Origin: Saccharofermentans sp.
Lineage (GTDB): Bacteria; Bacillota; Clostridia; Saccharofermentanales; Saccharofermentanaceae
Reading direction: 5' to 3'
Length of the DNA stretch: 64,000 nucleotides
NCBI GenBank assembly: GCA_016292135.1
Contig: JAEFAZ010000001.1
Location: 310,001-374,000 of the forward strand
Positions 42,913 through 51,243 of this stretch are shown here, piece after piece. The translations under genes and the position numbers were made by a program. Each line of letters begins with the position of its first letter. Within the stretch, counting starts at the first letter, position 1. The notes under the pieces were generated by a model. The model saw only the letters and a list, made by a program, of their open reading frames with translations, was not told the origin of the DNA and ran no database searches.

Positions 42913-43821
42913 TTATCTGTCCCTGCTGTATAGATAATCGCATAAAGCAATGTAATCGGACGTATCAAGACCGTTCGTTTTGAGTTCATTACAAAGCCTG
43001 ACCGCACTATCATATTCTTCCTTAAGTTTTTCACCGGCTCCTTCGAGACCTAAGAGAGTAACAAAAGTGGATTTGTCGTCTCTTTCATCCTTACCGGTGT
43101 TCTTGCCCATGACTTCGGCCGAAGATGTGACATCAAGGATATCATCCTTGATCTGAAACATCAGACCGAGGCAGGAAGCAAGCTTGATAAGCTTCTGAGC
43201 CGTATCATCAGCAGCACTGCCGGCCAGATAATAAGGCGTGGTAACAGCGCATTCGATAAGAGCGCCGGTCTTCTTTTCCTGAAGTTCATAAAGCTTTTCG
43301 AGACTTATCAGCTTATCGGTGGAAGCTATATCGATGCTCTGACCGCCTATCATGCCCTTGATGCCGGCGAGTCTGGCCATATTAGATGCTGCAAAAGCAT
43401 ATTCAGGGTGTTCCTCAACGATCCCGAAAAGGATCTCATAAGCGCGGTTCATAAGGGCGTCTCCTGCGAGGACTGCTATCCCCTCGCCGAAGGCCTTGTG
43501 GCATGTGGGTTTGCCGCGTCTTAAGTCATCATTATCCATAGCAGGAAGATCATCATGGATGAGCGAATACGTATGTATAAGCTCCAGCGCCAAAGCAAAT
43601 CTTGCCGTAATATCATGCTTCGCTTCATCAAGAGAAAGCATCCTGGAAGTCATATACATCATCATCGGACGGATCCGTTTGCCGCCGGCCATGACGCTGT
43701 ACATGGCAGCCTTAACGGTAATGTCCTCTGACAGTTCTTCCGGGAATGCCTTTTCGAGTTGAGGAGTTATCCAGGACAGGGTATTATCCGAAAGGATATT
43801 TATAAGCTCTTTATTATCCAT
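42913..43821 (-). CDS. ispA: Polyprenyl (farnesyl/geranylgeranyl) diphosphate synthase
   Basis: A 302-residue trans-prenyltransferase. The two aspartate-rich metal motifs are present: DDLPAMDNDDLRRG and DDILDVTSS. GGKRIRPMM is the isopentenyl diphosphate site. Chain length depends on residues before the first motif (LIHTYSLIH), which fits a farnesyl synthase, but geranylgeranyl is possible. It abuts dxs and follows xseB by 10 bases. Confidence 0.94.
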   Translation of the reverse strand: MDNKELINILSDNTLSWITPQLEKAFPEELSEDITVKAAMYSVMAGGKRIRPMMMYMTSRMLSLDEAKHDITARFALALELIHTYSLIHDDLPAMDNDDLRRGKPTCHKAFGEGIAVLAGDALMNRAYEILFGIVEEHPEYAFAASNMARLAGIKGMIGGQSIDIASTDKLISLEKLYELQEKKTGALIECAVTTPYYLAGSAADDTAQKLIKLASCLGLMFQIKDDILDVTSSAEVMGKNTGKDERDDKSTFVTLLGLEGAGEKLKEEYDSAVRLCNELKTNGLDTSDYIALCDYLYSRDR

Positions 43822-43831
43822 CCCGTGTTCC

Positions 43832-44053
43832 TTACTCTACGTCAAAAGGCTGTGTCTCATCCTGATCCTTGTTATAGATAAGGATCTTCTGCTCGGCTTC
43901 ATCTAATTTGGCAGAACAGAATTTGGAAAGTTCGATGCCTCTGTTATAAAGCTTGATCGAATCATCAAGACTGGCCTTGCCTTCGTTAAGCTGTTTTACG
44001 ATATCGCGAAGCTCTGCTATCGCACTCTCATATGTCATCTCTTTATCTTTCAT
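43832..44053 (-). CDS. xseB: Exodeoxyribonuclease VII small subunit
   Basis: 73 residues, all helical, with the family pattern ELRDIVKQLNEGKASLDDSIKLYNRGIEL (shown here in part). Several XseB chains bind one XseA to form the single-strand-specific exonuclease VII. It lies directly after xseA. Confidence 0.94.
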   Translation of the reverse strand: MKDKEMTYESAIAELRDIVKQLNEGKASLDDSIKLYNRGIELSKFCSAKLDEAEQKILIYNKDQDETQPFDVE

Positions 44054-44072
44054 TTAACTTTCCTTTCGACTT

Positions 44073-45272
44073 TCAGTTCTTATTGACCGATCTGACGGTG
44101 GATTCAACGCTTCCGTCGCTCATCATTATCGTTATATCATCACCTAAGCTGATCTTTTCGACCGAATCCACTGCTTTATGATCGTAAGTTACTATGGAAT
44201 AACCTCTTTTCAACACATTCTGGGGACCCAGCGCTATCAGGGATGAACAAATGGAATTATAGTCTCCCCTGCAGTTCTTGACATTAAGTCTCATTGATGA
44301 ATTAAGCTGATTTATCAGGTCATTCAGCAAAGTCGTCTGATTTTCCACATAAGCAACCGGCGAATAAAGGGCTTTGTGGTTCTTGAGCATATCCAGTTCT
44401 TTCCTTCTGGATTCAATGGCATTGTTGATCGCAATATCCATAGCCATCCTGCTGTTGTTAATATCATTTTCAAGGTCTTCTATCCTGGGCATGACTATCT
44501 CGGCGGCGGCAGTCGGAGTATGAGCTCTTATATCCGCAACATAATCAAGGATAGTGTAGTCATTATCGTGTCCTATACCGGAAACGACCGGGATCTTACA
44601 GTCATATACCGCTCTGGCCATAGCCTCATCGTTAAAACCGTAAAGATCCTCATAAGATCCGCCGCCCCTGGCTATTATGATCACGTCAACGGGATCCTTT
44701 TCGCTGAAATACCTGATACCGCTTATGACATCAGCGGGACAAGCGGGACCTGATACTGCCGAAGGATACAAAATAAGGTTGAAATGCGGATTGCGGCGTC
44801 TTAATGTGTTCACGATGTCATGTATGACAGCTCCCTGCGGAGAAGTGATAACACCGATCTTCTGCGGAAGGATCGGAAGGCTCTTCTTGGCTGACTGAAG
44901 GAACAGACCTTCTTTTTCGAGCTTAGAATAAAGTTTCTTATACTGCTCAAAAAGGTTTCCCGTGCCGGCAAGAGACATTGAATTACATATAAGCTGAAGT
45001 TTTCCGTTTGCGGCATAATAATCGATCCTGCCCCTGACGGTAACCATCTGACCGTCTTCAGGGATAAAATCAAGATTCATATAGTTTCCGCGGAACATTA
45101 CGGAATTTATGACCGCATCCTCATCCTTGAGAACAAAATATGCATGACCGGATGTATAGACTATGATCTTCGATAGCTCGCCCGTTACTTCAACGGAAGA
45201 TAAAGTCGGATCATTATATACCCTGTCTTTGATATAGTTTCCGAGGGCGGATACGGTATTGAATTTCCACAT
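44073..45272 (-). CDS. xseA: Exodeoxyribonuclease VII large subunit
   Basis: A 399-residue catalytic subunit. An N-terminal OB fold (VEVTGELSKI...GHAYFVLKDEDAVI) is followed by the nuclease domain with VITSPQGAVIHDI, RGGGSYEDLYGFNDE and SGIGHDNDYTILDYVAD, then a helical region binding XseB. The enzyme cuts single-stranded DNA into short oligonucleotides. It starts just after nusB. Confidence 0.95.
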   Translation of the reverse strand: MWKFNTVSALGNYIKDRVYNDPTLSSVEVTGELSKIIVYTSGHAYFVLKDEDAVINSVMFRGNYMNLDFIPEDGQMVTVRGRIDYYAANGKLQLICNSMSLAGTGNLFEQYKKLYSKLEKEGLFLQSAKKSLPILPQKIGVITSPQGAVIHDIVNTLRRRNPHFNLILYPSAVSGPACPADVISGIRYFSEKDPVDVIIIARGGGSYEDLYGFNDEAMARAVYDCKIPVVSGIGHDNDYTILDYVADIRAHTPTAAAEIVMPRIEDLENDINNSRMAMDIAINNAIESRRKELDMLKNHKALYSPVAYVENQTTLLNDLINQLNSSMRLNVKNCRGDYNSICSSLIALGPQNVLKRGYSIVTYDHKAVDSVEKISLGDDITIMMSDGSVESTVRSVNKN

Positions 45273-45273
45273 G

Positions 45274-45687
45274 TCACAAACTCTTTTCGAAGCTGCTCAA
45301 AACACCGTTGATATAGGAAGAAGCGCCGTCGCCGCAAAACTCCTTGGCAAGTCTTACCGCTTCATTGATAGAGACCGATACGGGAATGTCATCGCAGTTT
45401 ACGATCTCGAAAACGGCTATCTCAAGGATAACCCTGTCAACGACGGGAAGCCTGTCAACTTCCCAGTTGCGCAGGAATTTCTCATAAAGTGCATCAACGG
45501 ACTTTCTGTCTTCCGCAATACCGTTGACAACCTTCAGGAAATAATCGATATCTGCTTCGAGTTCAGGATTCATGCTCCTGTAGAGAGCAAGATATGAACC
45601 GTATGATTCTTTTCTGAAATTAGTCTGGAACAGGAAAAACAAGATGTGCTTACGGGTAGTTATCCTCGTAATCTCTGATTCGTTCAT
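45274..45687 (-). CDS. nusB: Transcription antitermination factor NusB
   Basis: 137 residues, all-alpha. NusB binds boxA RNA with S10 in rRNA transcription. Motifs: ITTRKHILFFLFQTNF near the N terminus and SVSINEAVRLAKEFCGDGASSYINGVL near the C terminus. It lies between the Asp23 group and xseA, as in other Firmicutes. Confidence 0.93.
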   Translation of the reverse strand: MNESEITRITTRKHILFFLFQTNFRKESYGSYLALYRSMNPELEADIDYFLKVVNGIAEDRKSVDALYEKFLRNWEVDRLPVVDRVILEIAVFEIVNCDDIPVSVSINEAVRLAKEFCGDGASSYINGVLSSFEKSL

Positions 45688-45689
45688 TA

Positions 45690-45926
45690 TTATCTGAACC
45701 TCCCGGGAGGTAATATTCTGTCAAGGAAATCCTTGAATTTGGATCTGTCGGAGAACAGGAAGGCGCCGACGAAGAATCCGACCAAGGTAAAGAGAACGAT
45801 GAAAAGCGTCTTGAAGAAGCCGAAGATACAGAGAAGTATTGCGACCGTGAAGAATATGAAAGCAGCTATGTAGCCGGCTTTCACGTTTCTCATCTTCTCA
45901 AAAAGTCTGGATAAGAATCTTTCCAT
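45690..45926 (-). CDS. DUF2273 small membrane protein
   Basis: 78 residues with two transmembrane helices (about 17-36 and 38-57) and basic ends (SKFKDFLDRILPPGRFR). Small DUF2273 proteins accompany amaP and asp23 in Firmicutes and are thought to help anchor Asp23-type proteins at the membrane. It is preceded by amaP by one base and followed by nusB by two. Confidence 0.8.
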   Translation of the reverse strand: MERFLSRLFEKMRNVKAGYIAAFIFFTVAILLCIFGFFKTLFIVLFTLVGFFVGAFLFSDRSKFKDFLDRILPPGRFR

Positions 45927-45927
45927 A

Positions 45928-46482
45928 TTATCTGCTCTCTACTTTTGCCGTAGCCGCTTCTACTCTGGATACCTTAACGAGCACTTCGTCTACGATGATG
46001 CCCGTATAACGTTCTATATCCTTCTTAACCTTCTCCTGAACCTTGGTCATGGAAGAAGGGATCTCGACATTGGAATAGAGAATGCAGATAAGTGAAAGCC
46101 TGATGGCACCGTTCTTGCCGGGCATGACATGGCACTTTGCGCTCTTGATGCCTACCTGTGCGGACTTTGCCGAATTTAGAGCAATACTCTCAATGGCATC
46201 AGGTCCGATATCAACGGTACCGATATCAGTCTTGCGGAGTCTCGTTCTGTTGATCCTTCCGAGCGAGATCTGATTAGTGATGGATATTACGGATGTAATG
46301 AAGAACAGGAGCAATACAGCAAGATAAACATACCTGCTTACAGGGCCCTTCGCCAAAGAGGACAGATTCGAAAGCAGATGCGAAAACAGACTGCCGTCAA
46401 CTAATGCGTAAAGAAGAATAACGGATATGATGGCGATCAACACCGAATAGATAAACATCAGGATCCTGATAAAACGGTTCAT
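45928..46482 (-). CDS. amaP: AmaP-type membrane anchor of alkaline shock protein
   Basis: 184 residues with two transmembrane helices (about 5-27 and 50-70) and a C-terminal cytoplasmic domain with an Asp23-like fold (IGPDAIESIALNSAKSAQVG; VQEKVKKDIERYTGI). AmaP anchors Asp23 at the membrane in Staphylococcus. The neighbouring genes are exactly its partners. Confidence 0.88.
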   Translation of the reverse strand: MNRFIRILMFIYSVLIAIISVILLYALVDGSLFSHLLSNLSSLAKGPVSRYVYLAVLLLFFITSVISITNQISLGRINRTRLRKTDIGTVDIGPDAIESIALNSAKSAQVGIKSAKCHVMPGKNGAIRLSLICILYSNVEIPSSMTKVQEKVKKDIERYTGIIVDEVLVKVSRVEAATAKVESR

Positions 46483-46500
46483 TAAGCTTCCTCCTCGATA

Positions 46501-46878
46501 TCACTCGTCAACTCCGTTTCCGACATCGGAAACGCCGCAGACGTAAACGTCAACGCTTTCAACATTGAGACCTGTAAACCTCTCAACATCGGATTTGACC
46601 TGTTCCTGTATAGACCATGCCACCTCCGGAATGATCTTCCCGAATTCTATTACGGGATATACCGTAATATAAACAGAGTCAGAACCGTTCTCATCGAAAA
46701 CAGCTCTGACTCCTTTACCTTCGTGTACTACACCGGCTTTCTCTTTGAGCGCGACGGCAAATGACGGAACGAGTTTTACAACTCCTTCTATCTGCAAAGC
46801 CGCATCTGCCGCATATTGGGCGACGAACCCTTGGGTCATTGTAAGATCGCCCTTAATGGATTCACTAAGATCACTCAT
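46501..46878 (-). CDS. Asp23/Gls24 family envelope stress protein
   Basis: 125 residues with the Asp23 fold: an N-terminal region (FVAQYAADAALQIEGVVKLV), a beta-rich centre (DSVYITVYPVIEFGKIIPEV) and a helix (SIQEQVKSDVERFTGLNVES). The C-terminal V-x-V-x-V-x-G-V is typical. These abundant proteins form a membrane-proximal network involved in envelope stress. Confidence 0.93.
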   Translation of the reverse strand: MSDLSESIKGDLTMTQGFVAQYAADAALQIEGVVKLVPSFAVALKEKAGVVHEGKGVRAVFDENGSDSVYITVYPVIEFGKIIPEVAWSIQEQVKSDVERFTGLNVESVDVYVCGVSDVGNGVDE

Positions 46879-46936
46879 AAGATAATAGCCTCAAGATACA
46901 ATGTCCTGAATGATCAGGACTGACGGAACGTTCCTA

Positions 46937-47494
46937 TCAGGCACGCTCCAGATATTCGCCGGTCCTTGTATCGACACGGACGATCTCATTCTGGTTAACA
47001 AAGAGAGGAACCTTGATGACAGCGCCTGTCTCAAGAGTAGCATACTTTGTTACGTTGTTAGCGGTATCGCCTCTTACGCCGGGCTCGCACTCAACGATCT
47101 CAAGCTCAACAGTGATAGGAAGCTCAACAGAGAAGATCTCACCCTTGTAAGAAAGAACCTTACAGATCATCTCTTCCTTAAGGAACTTGATGGCATCACC
47201 GATGGCCTCTGCGTGGATCGGGATCTGATCGTAGGACTCCTGGTCCATAAAATAGTAAAGGTCGCCGTCAGAATAGAGATACTGCATATCTCTTCTCTCA
47301 AGCTGAGCCTGCTCGAATTTCTCGTTAGGGTTGAAACTTCTTTCAACTACAGAACCTGTCTTAACGTTCTTATACTTTGTTCTTACGAAAGCTGCACCTT
47401 TGCCGGGCTTAACATGCTGGAATTCAACAACCTGATAAACCTGACCGTCCATCTCGAAACACATATTGTTTCTGAAATCACCTGCACTGATCAT
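46937..47494 (-). CDS. efp: Translation elongation factor P
   Basis: A 185-residue three-domain factor that rescues ribosomes stalled at polyproline. The modification-loop region is [14 protein letters not shown] (lysine near 32); domains II and III follow, ending with the conserved GEYLERA. It has its own promoter and an AAGGAG site and probably leads the efp-asp23-nusB-dxs-recN block. Confidence 0.96.
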   Translation of the reverse strand: MISAGDFRNNMCFEMDGQVYQVVEFQHVKPGKGAAFVRTKYKNVKTGSVVERSFNPNEKFEQAQLERRDMQYLYSDGDLYYFMDQESYDQIPIHAEAIGDAIKFLKEEMICKVLSYKGEIFSVELPITVELEIVECEPGVRGDTANNVTKYATLETGAVIKVPLFVNQNEIVRVDTRTGEYLERA

Positions 47495-47527
47495 AAATAT
47501 ACTCCTTCTTTATTTGTAATCTTATAG

Positions 47528-47556
47528 ATTTTACAGAAAAACAAAGACATTGACAA
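47528..47556 (-). promoter_or_regulatory. efp promoter
   Basis: Minus strand: TTGTCA (47551-47556), 17-base spacer, TAAAAT (47528-47533), about 30 bases upstream of the efp ATG. Confidence 0.6.
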
Positions 47557-47559
47557 GCC

Positions 47560-48057
47560 TTAAAATCCCGCAATGAGTCTCACGAGCTTCTCAAAAGGCC
47601 TTTTCAGCACTATGTACCACATCTCCTTTTTGGCGTATTTTTCCGTAAAAACAGTATATACACCCGCATACCTTCCGGCTATTACATCAGTAAACACCTG
47701 ATCACCTATCATTGCAGCCTGAGCCTTGTCTTTACCGAGAAGAGCCAGGGCCCTGTTGACACCATCAGGCCTTGGTTTATGCGCATATGTGACACAGGGG
47801 ATCTCCAGTTTCTTAGCTATCCCGTCTGATCTGCCGCTCTTGGCATTGGAGACAAGACACATCGAAAACCCTTTGTTCCTGGCATTATTGACCATCTCAT
47901 AAGAGAAATCCGTGGGCTCAGTTGCATGATCAGGTCCCAGCGTATTATCGAAATCGAGCAGCAGGCAATCGATGCCGCGCGACTTAAGCTCATCAAGATC
48001 AAGATCTGCAAGGGATCTTATCACCTTATCCGGAACCATGGCCTTGAATATATTCAT
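47560..48057 (-). CDS. YqeG-family HAD phosphatase
   Basis: 165 residues. The HAD motif I is DFDNTLGPD; motif II lies in CLVSNAK; the GDQVFTDVIAGRYAGV region provides motifs III/IV. It belongs to the YqeG IIIA group, related to phosphatidylglycerophosphate phosphatases. The C-terminal extension is hydrophobic and basic (LKRPFEKLVRLIAGF), suggesting membrane association. Substrate not determined by the sequence. Confidence 0.88.
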   Translation of the reverse strand: MNIFKAMVPDKVIRSLADLDLDELKSRGIDCLLLDFDNTLGPDHATEPTDFSYEMVNNARNKGFSMCLVSNAKSGRSDGIAKKLEIPCVTYAHKPRPDGVNRALALLGKDKAQAAMIGDQVFTDVIAGRYAGVYTVFTEKYAKKEMWYIVLKRPFEKLVRLIAGF

Positions 48058-48185
48058 TCTGACCGCCTTTATATTGGTTTTAATCTTAAAAATTCTATCT
48101 TTTGTCAGCGAAAAAGTAAATATATTACTTACCTTTATGATATTATATTCAAGTTATAGTATCAGAGACTTTGGAGGTCAATACA

Positions 48186-49541
48186 ATGAAAGTAACCAAG
48201 TTCGGCGGTTCTTCCCTGGCTGATGCACCGCAGATAATGAAGGTATGCGATATAGTCTTATCCGATCCTGCGAGAAACATCGTAGTAGTTTCCGCGCCCG
48301 GAAAAAGGTTTTCTAACGATATCAAGGTAACTGACCTTCTGATAAACGTTGTAAATGACAAGCTGAACGGCGGTTCAGGCGAAGAAGCTCTGAACAAGGT
48401 CATCTCCAGATTTTCGGACATCGCAGAAAAGCTCAAGGTTCCTCAGGTCGTATCCGAGATCCAAGATAAGATCAGCCGCATAGCAAATGCAGAATACAGC
48501 TCCGACAATGAACTCCTCGACTCCGTCAAGGCAATGGGCGAAGATTCTTCCGCAAAGATCGTTGCCGCTTATATCAACTCGCTCGGACGCAAGGCAGTTT
48601 ATTGCGATCCCGCAGAGTGCGGTCTTTATCTTGAACACGACAAGATGGGCAAGGCTGTGATCCTTCCCGAGACATACGACAATCTTGCAAATCTTGCAGA
48701 TGACGAAGACACGATCAAGGTCTTCCCCGGTTTCTACGGCTACTCCAAGGAAGGCAGGATCATCACCTTCTCACGCGGCGGCTCTGACATTACCGGATCT
48801 ATTCTTGCTGCTGCAGTAAAAGCCGACATCTACGAGAACTGGACAGATGTTGACAGTGTTTTCGCGGTCAATCCCAATCTTGTTAAGAATCCTTTCCCTA
48901 TAAAGGAGATCACTTATAACGAGATGAGAGAGCTTTCTTATGCTGGATTTACGGTCCTTCACGAAGAAGCCCTCTACCCTGTCTTTATCCGCAATATTCC
49001 GATCAACATAAAGAATACAAACAATCCGCAGGCTCAGGGCACCATGATCGTTAAGAGCAGGACTCATTTTGAATCCCTTATCACCGGTATCGCCGGCAAG
49101 AAAGGTTTTTGCACTGTTACGATCAACAAATACCTGATGAACAGACAGGTAGGCTTCCTTGCTTCAGTCTTCAGGATCTTTGAAGAAGAAGGCGTATCCA
49201 TCGAGCATATCCCTTCCGGTATCGATACCATAACTGTAATCGTTACAAAGAAGCAGTTCACTGATGAAAAAGAGGAAAAGATCCTGTCCAGGATCAATAA
49301 CGAACTCGGTGTTGATTCGATATCTGTCGAGAAGGATCTTGCGATCGTCATGATCGTCGGCGAAGCAATGGCAAATTCCGTAGGTATCATGGCCCGCGCA
49401 GCAACTGCTCTTTCCAACGCAGGCATCAACCTGAGGATCGTTGACCAGGGTGCTTCCGAGATCTCCATGATGTTCGGTGTATCCGAGTCCTACTGTGAAT
49501 ACGCGGAGAGAGTACTCTACAAGGAACTGTTCAGATACTGA
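48186..49541 (+). CDS. Aspartate kinase
   Basis: A 451-residue enzyme that phosphorylates aspartate to start lysine/threonine/methionine synthesis. The N terminus has KFGGSSLAD; the catalytic domain has FSRGGSDITGSILAAAVKAD and ENWTDVDSVFAVNP; two C-terminal ACT domains (from about 300) give feedback control. The frame starts slightly earlier at 48171, but the ATG at 48186 has GGAGG eight bases upstream. It stands alone between two minus-strand units and ends in a strong terminator. Which amino acid inhibits it cannot be told. Confidence 0.94.
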   Translation: MKVTKFGGSSLADAPQIMKVCDIVLSDPARNIVVVSAPGKRFSNDIKVTDLLINVVNDKLNGGSGEEALNKVISRFSDIAEKLKVPQVVSEIQDKISRIANAEYSSDNELLDSVKAMGEDSSAKIVAAYINSLGRKAVYCDPAECGLYLEHDKMGKAVILPETYDNLANLADDEDTIKVFPGFYGYSKEGRIITFSRGGSDITGSILAAAVKADIYENWTDVDSVFAVNPNLVKNPFPIKEITYNEMRELSYAGFTVLHEEALYPVFIRNIPINIKNTNNPQAQGTMIVKSRTHFESLITGIAGKKGFCTVTINKYLMNRQVGFLASVFRIFEEEGVSIEHIPSGIDTITVIVTKKQFTDEKEEKILSRINNELGVDSISVEKDLAIVMIVGEAMANSVGIMARAATALSNAGINLRIVDQGASEISMMFGVSESYCEYAERVLYKELFRY

Positions 49542-49564
49542 TAAGATAATTTATTTCATAAGAT

Positions 49565-49595
49565 AAAAGCTGTTTCTTCATAAGAAACAGCTTTT
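49565..49595 (+). terminator. Terminator after the aspartate kinase gene
   Basis: Perfect 14-bp stem AAAAGCTGTTTCTT / AAGAAACAGCTTTT with a 3-base loop and following T-rich tract. It is symmetrical enough to act on the convergent cyclophilin gene as well. Confidence 0.88.
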
Positions 49596-49626
49596 TATTT
49601 CGTTGAAATCCGATCTGCTTTAAAGA

Positions 49627-50256
49627 TCAGTTGACTATATAGATCTTAGTAATGACAGGCTGGTCAGCAGCCGCTACGGTACCGTTCTTATCTTGAACAG
49701 GAACGGATTCTGCGATCTTATCAACAACTTCGATACCGGAGATCACGCGTCCGAAAGCCGCATAATCACCATCGAGATGAGGGCTGTCCTGATGAACGAT
49801 AAAGAACTGTGAACTTGCGGAATTGTTATCACCGCTGCTCCTTGCCATGGAGATAACGCCTCTTAAGTGTTTGATATCATTTGCCTTATATCCGTTCGAG
49901 GAAAACTCTCCGTAAATCTTCTTGTCTGAACCGCCGAGACCATTACCTTGAGGATCACCTCCCTGGATCATGAAATCCTTGATGATCCTGTGGAAAGTCA
50001 GACCGTCATAGAAGCCGGAATCGACCAGCTTAAGGAAATTTGCACATGTTCCCGGTGCTTTTGCAGGATCAAGTTCCACTGTGATCGTACCGTAATCCTT
50101 GATCTCGATCGCAACCTTCGCTTCCATGCCGGCATATTTATCAGACTCATCGGAAGGTCTGGTCTTAGTAGTATCAGAACTTATCGCTCCTGCACATGAT
50201 GCGAAGCCTAAGAGCAATACGAACACCATGATTAAGCTTAAGATCTTCTTTGACAT
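49627..50256 (-). CDS. Cyclophilin-type peptidyl-prolyl isomerase lipoprotein
   Basis: 209 residues. The signal peptide ends in a lipobox, LLGFASC. The cyclophilin domain has the active-site arginine in GLTFHRIIKDFMIQGGDPQGNG and MARSSGDNNSASSQFFI. It is predicted to be anchored on the outer face of the membrane and to assist folding of secreted proteins. The ATG at 50256 has a GGGGG-type site. It ends opposite the aspartate kinase terminator. Confidence 0.92.
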   Translation of the reverse strand: MSKKILSLIMVFVLLLGFASCAGAISSDTTKTRPSDESDKYAGMEAKVAIEIKDYGTITVELDPAKAPGTCANFLKLVDSGFYDGLTFHRIIKDFMIQGGDPQGNGLGGSDKKIYGEFSSNGYKANDIKHLRGVISMARSSGDNNSASSQFFIVHQDSPHLDGDYAAFGRVISGIEVVDKIAESVPVQDKNGTVAAADQPVITKIYIVN

Positions 50257-50279
50257 AAAATATTCCCCCTTAAACATAT

Positions 50280-50879
50280 TTATTTCCAGAAAGATTTATC
50301 AGAAAAATATGGCCTTTGCGGCTGTTTCGGCTGAACCGTTTCTTTATTCTCCTTAACTGAAGAGATATCCGATATTATCCTGGAATTATTGGCAACAAAC
50401 TCTTTTCGAGACTTTTCAGACCAGTCAGTCGTATAAAGATAAGAACCCAATGAATTAATAAGTCCGCCGATGATGAACGTTACTTCATTGACTTTGGCAG
50501 CGGAAGAATCTTCATCAAGATACTGATCTGAAAGGAAATTGGCGAGTTTTGCAAGGAAACTGTCCTGCTTGCCCCGGAAAACAGACAAAGCCTGGTCCTC
50601 TTCCAGCATATGACCCAGCAAAGACGAAAGAAATCCTGCGGGTTCCGTCAGGAGCTTATCCTTGTCAGCCAGCCCTTCAAGAAACCTGTCAAAAACTTCC
50701 TGTTCGATTATATCGGCGTATTCATAGATATCCTTATAGTGCCTGTAGAAAGTCGTCTTATTGATAAGAGCTGCTTTGCATAGTTCCGCAACCGTTATGT
50801 TTGACGGCAACATGACGGAAGAAAGCTCAAGATAAGCATTCTTTAAGTCTCTGTTGGTCTTGACGGTGCGGATGTCCAT
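50280..50879 (-). CDS. TetR/AcrR-family transcriptional regulator
   Basis: 199 residues. The N-terminal helix-turn-helix reads ITVAELCKAALINKTTFYRHYKDIYE, a classic TetR motif. The C-terminal helical domain is divergent and ends in a Lys/Pro/Gln-rich tail. It lies 23 bases upstream of the cyclophilin start, so it may be cotranscribed with it. Target and ligand unknown. Confidence 0.88.
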   Translation of the reverse strand: MDIRTVKTNRDLKNAYLELSSVMLPSNITVAELCKAALINKTTFYRHYKDIYEYADIIEQEVFDRFLEGLADKDKLLTEPAGFLSSLLGHMLEEDQALSVFRGKQDSFLAKLANFLSDQYLDEDSSAAKVNEVTFIIGGLINSLGSYLYTTDWSEKSRKEFVANNSRIISDISSVKENKETVQPKQPQRPYFSDKSFWK

Positions 50880-50884
50880 ATTAT

Positions 50885-51217
50885 TCAGCTTTCTGAACCG
50901 GGTTCCTTGTCTTCCGGATCGGATTCTGCTGAAACCTTTGTTACGGAGTCAGCTTCAACACTCTTATCGAAAAGTTCATCCAGATAAGAAGGATCCGTTC
51001 TCTGAGTCTCGAGATATTCATTAAGTTCGCTGATAAGTTCATCAACATTTGCAGGATCGTAACCATGTACATACATAGCCTGTTCCAGAGTCTCTCCTGC
51101 CGCAGCGATACAATTGATGCAATGCATTCCCCAATCCATCAGGATGTAGGAGATATTAACGGGGTCGATTGCAACGACCTCTGAGATGAGCATGTCCTTA
51201 GTAATCTTCTTGACCAT
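50885..51217 (-). CDS. DUF1858 (redox disulfide) domain protein
   Basis: 110 residues. Residues 1-70 match DUF1858, with MHCINC carrying the expected C-x2-C pair after a conserved W-G. The domain is often linked to hybrid-cluster proteins and thought to be redox active. The C-terminal 40 residues are acidic and low complexity. Confidence 0.85.
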   Translation of the reverse strand: MVKKITKDMLISEVVAIDPVNISYILMDWGMHCINCIAAAGETLEQAMYVHGYDPANVDELISELNEYLETQRTDPSYLDELFDKSVEADSVTKVSAESDPEDKEPGSES

Positions 51218-51243
51218 ATCTTTGCTTCTCCGTTTAAGAATTA

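Noticed and set aside
48058..48185. Lysine riboswitch before the aspartate kinase gene
   Set aside because: The gap is only about 130 bases, too short for the lysine riboswitch plus promoter, and I found no matching stems.
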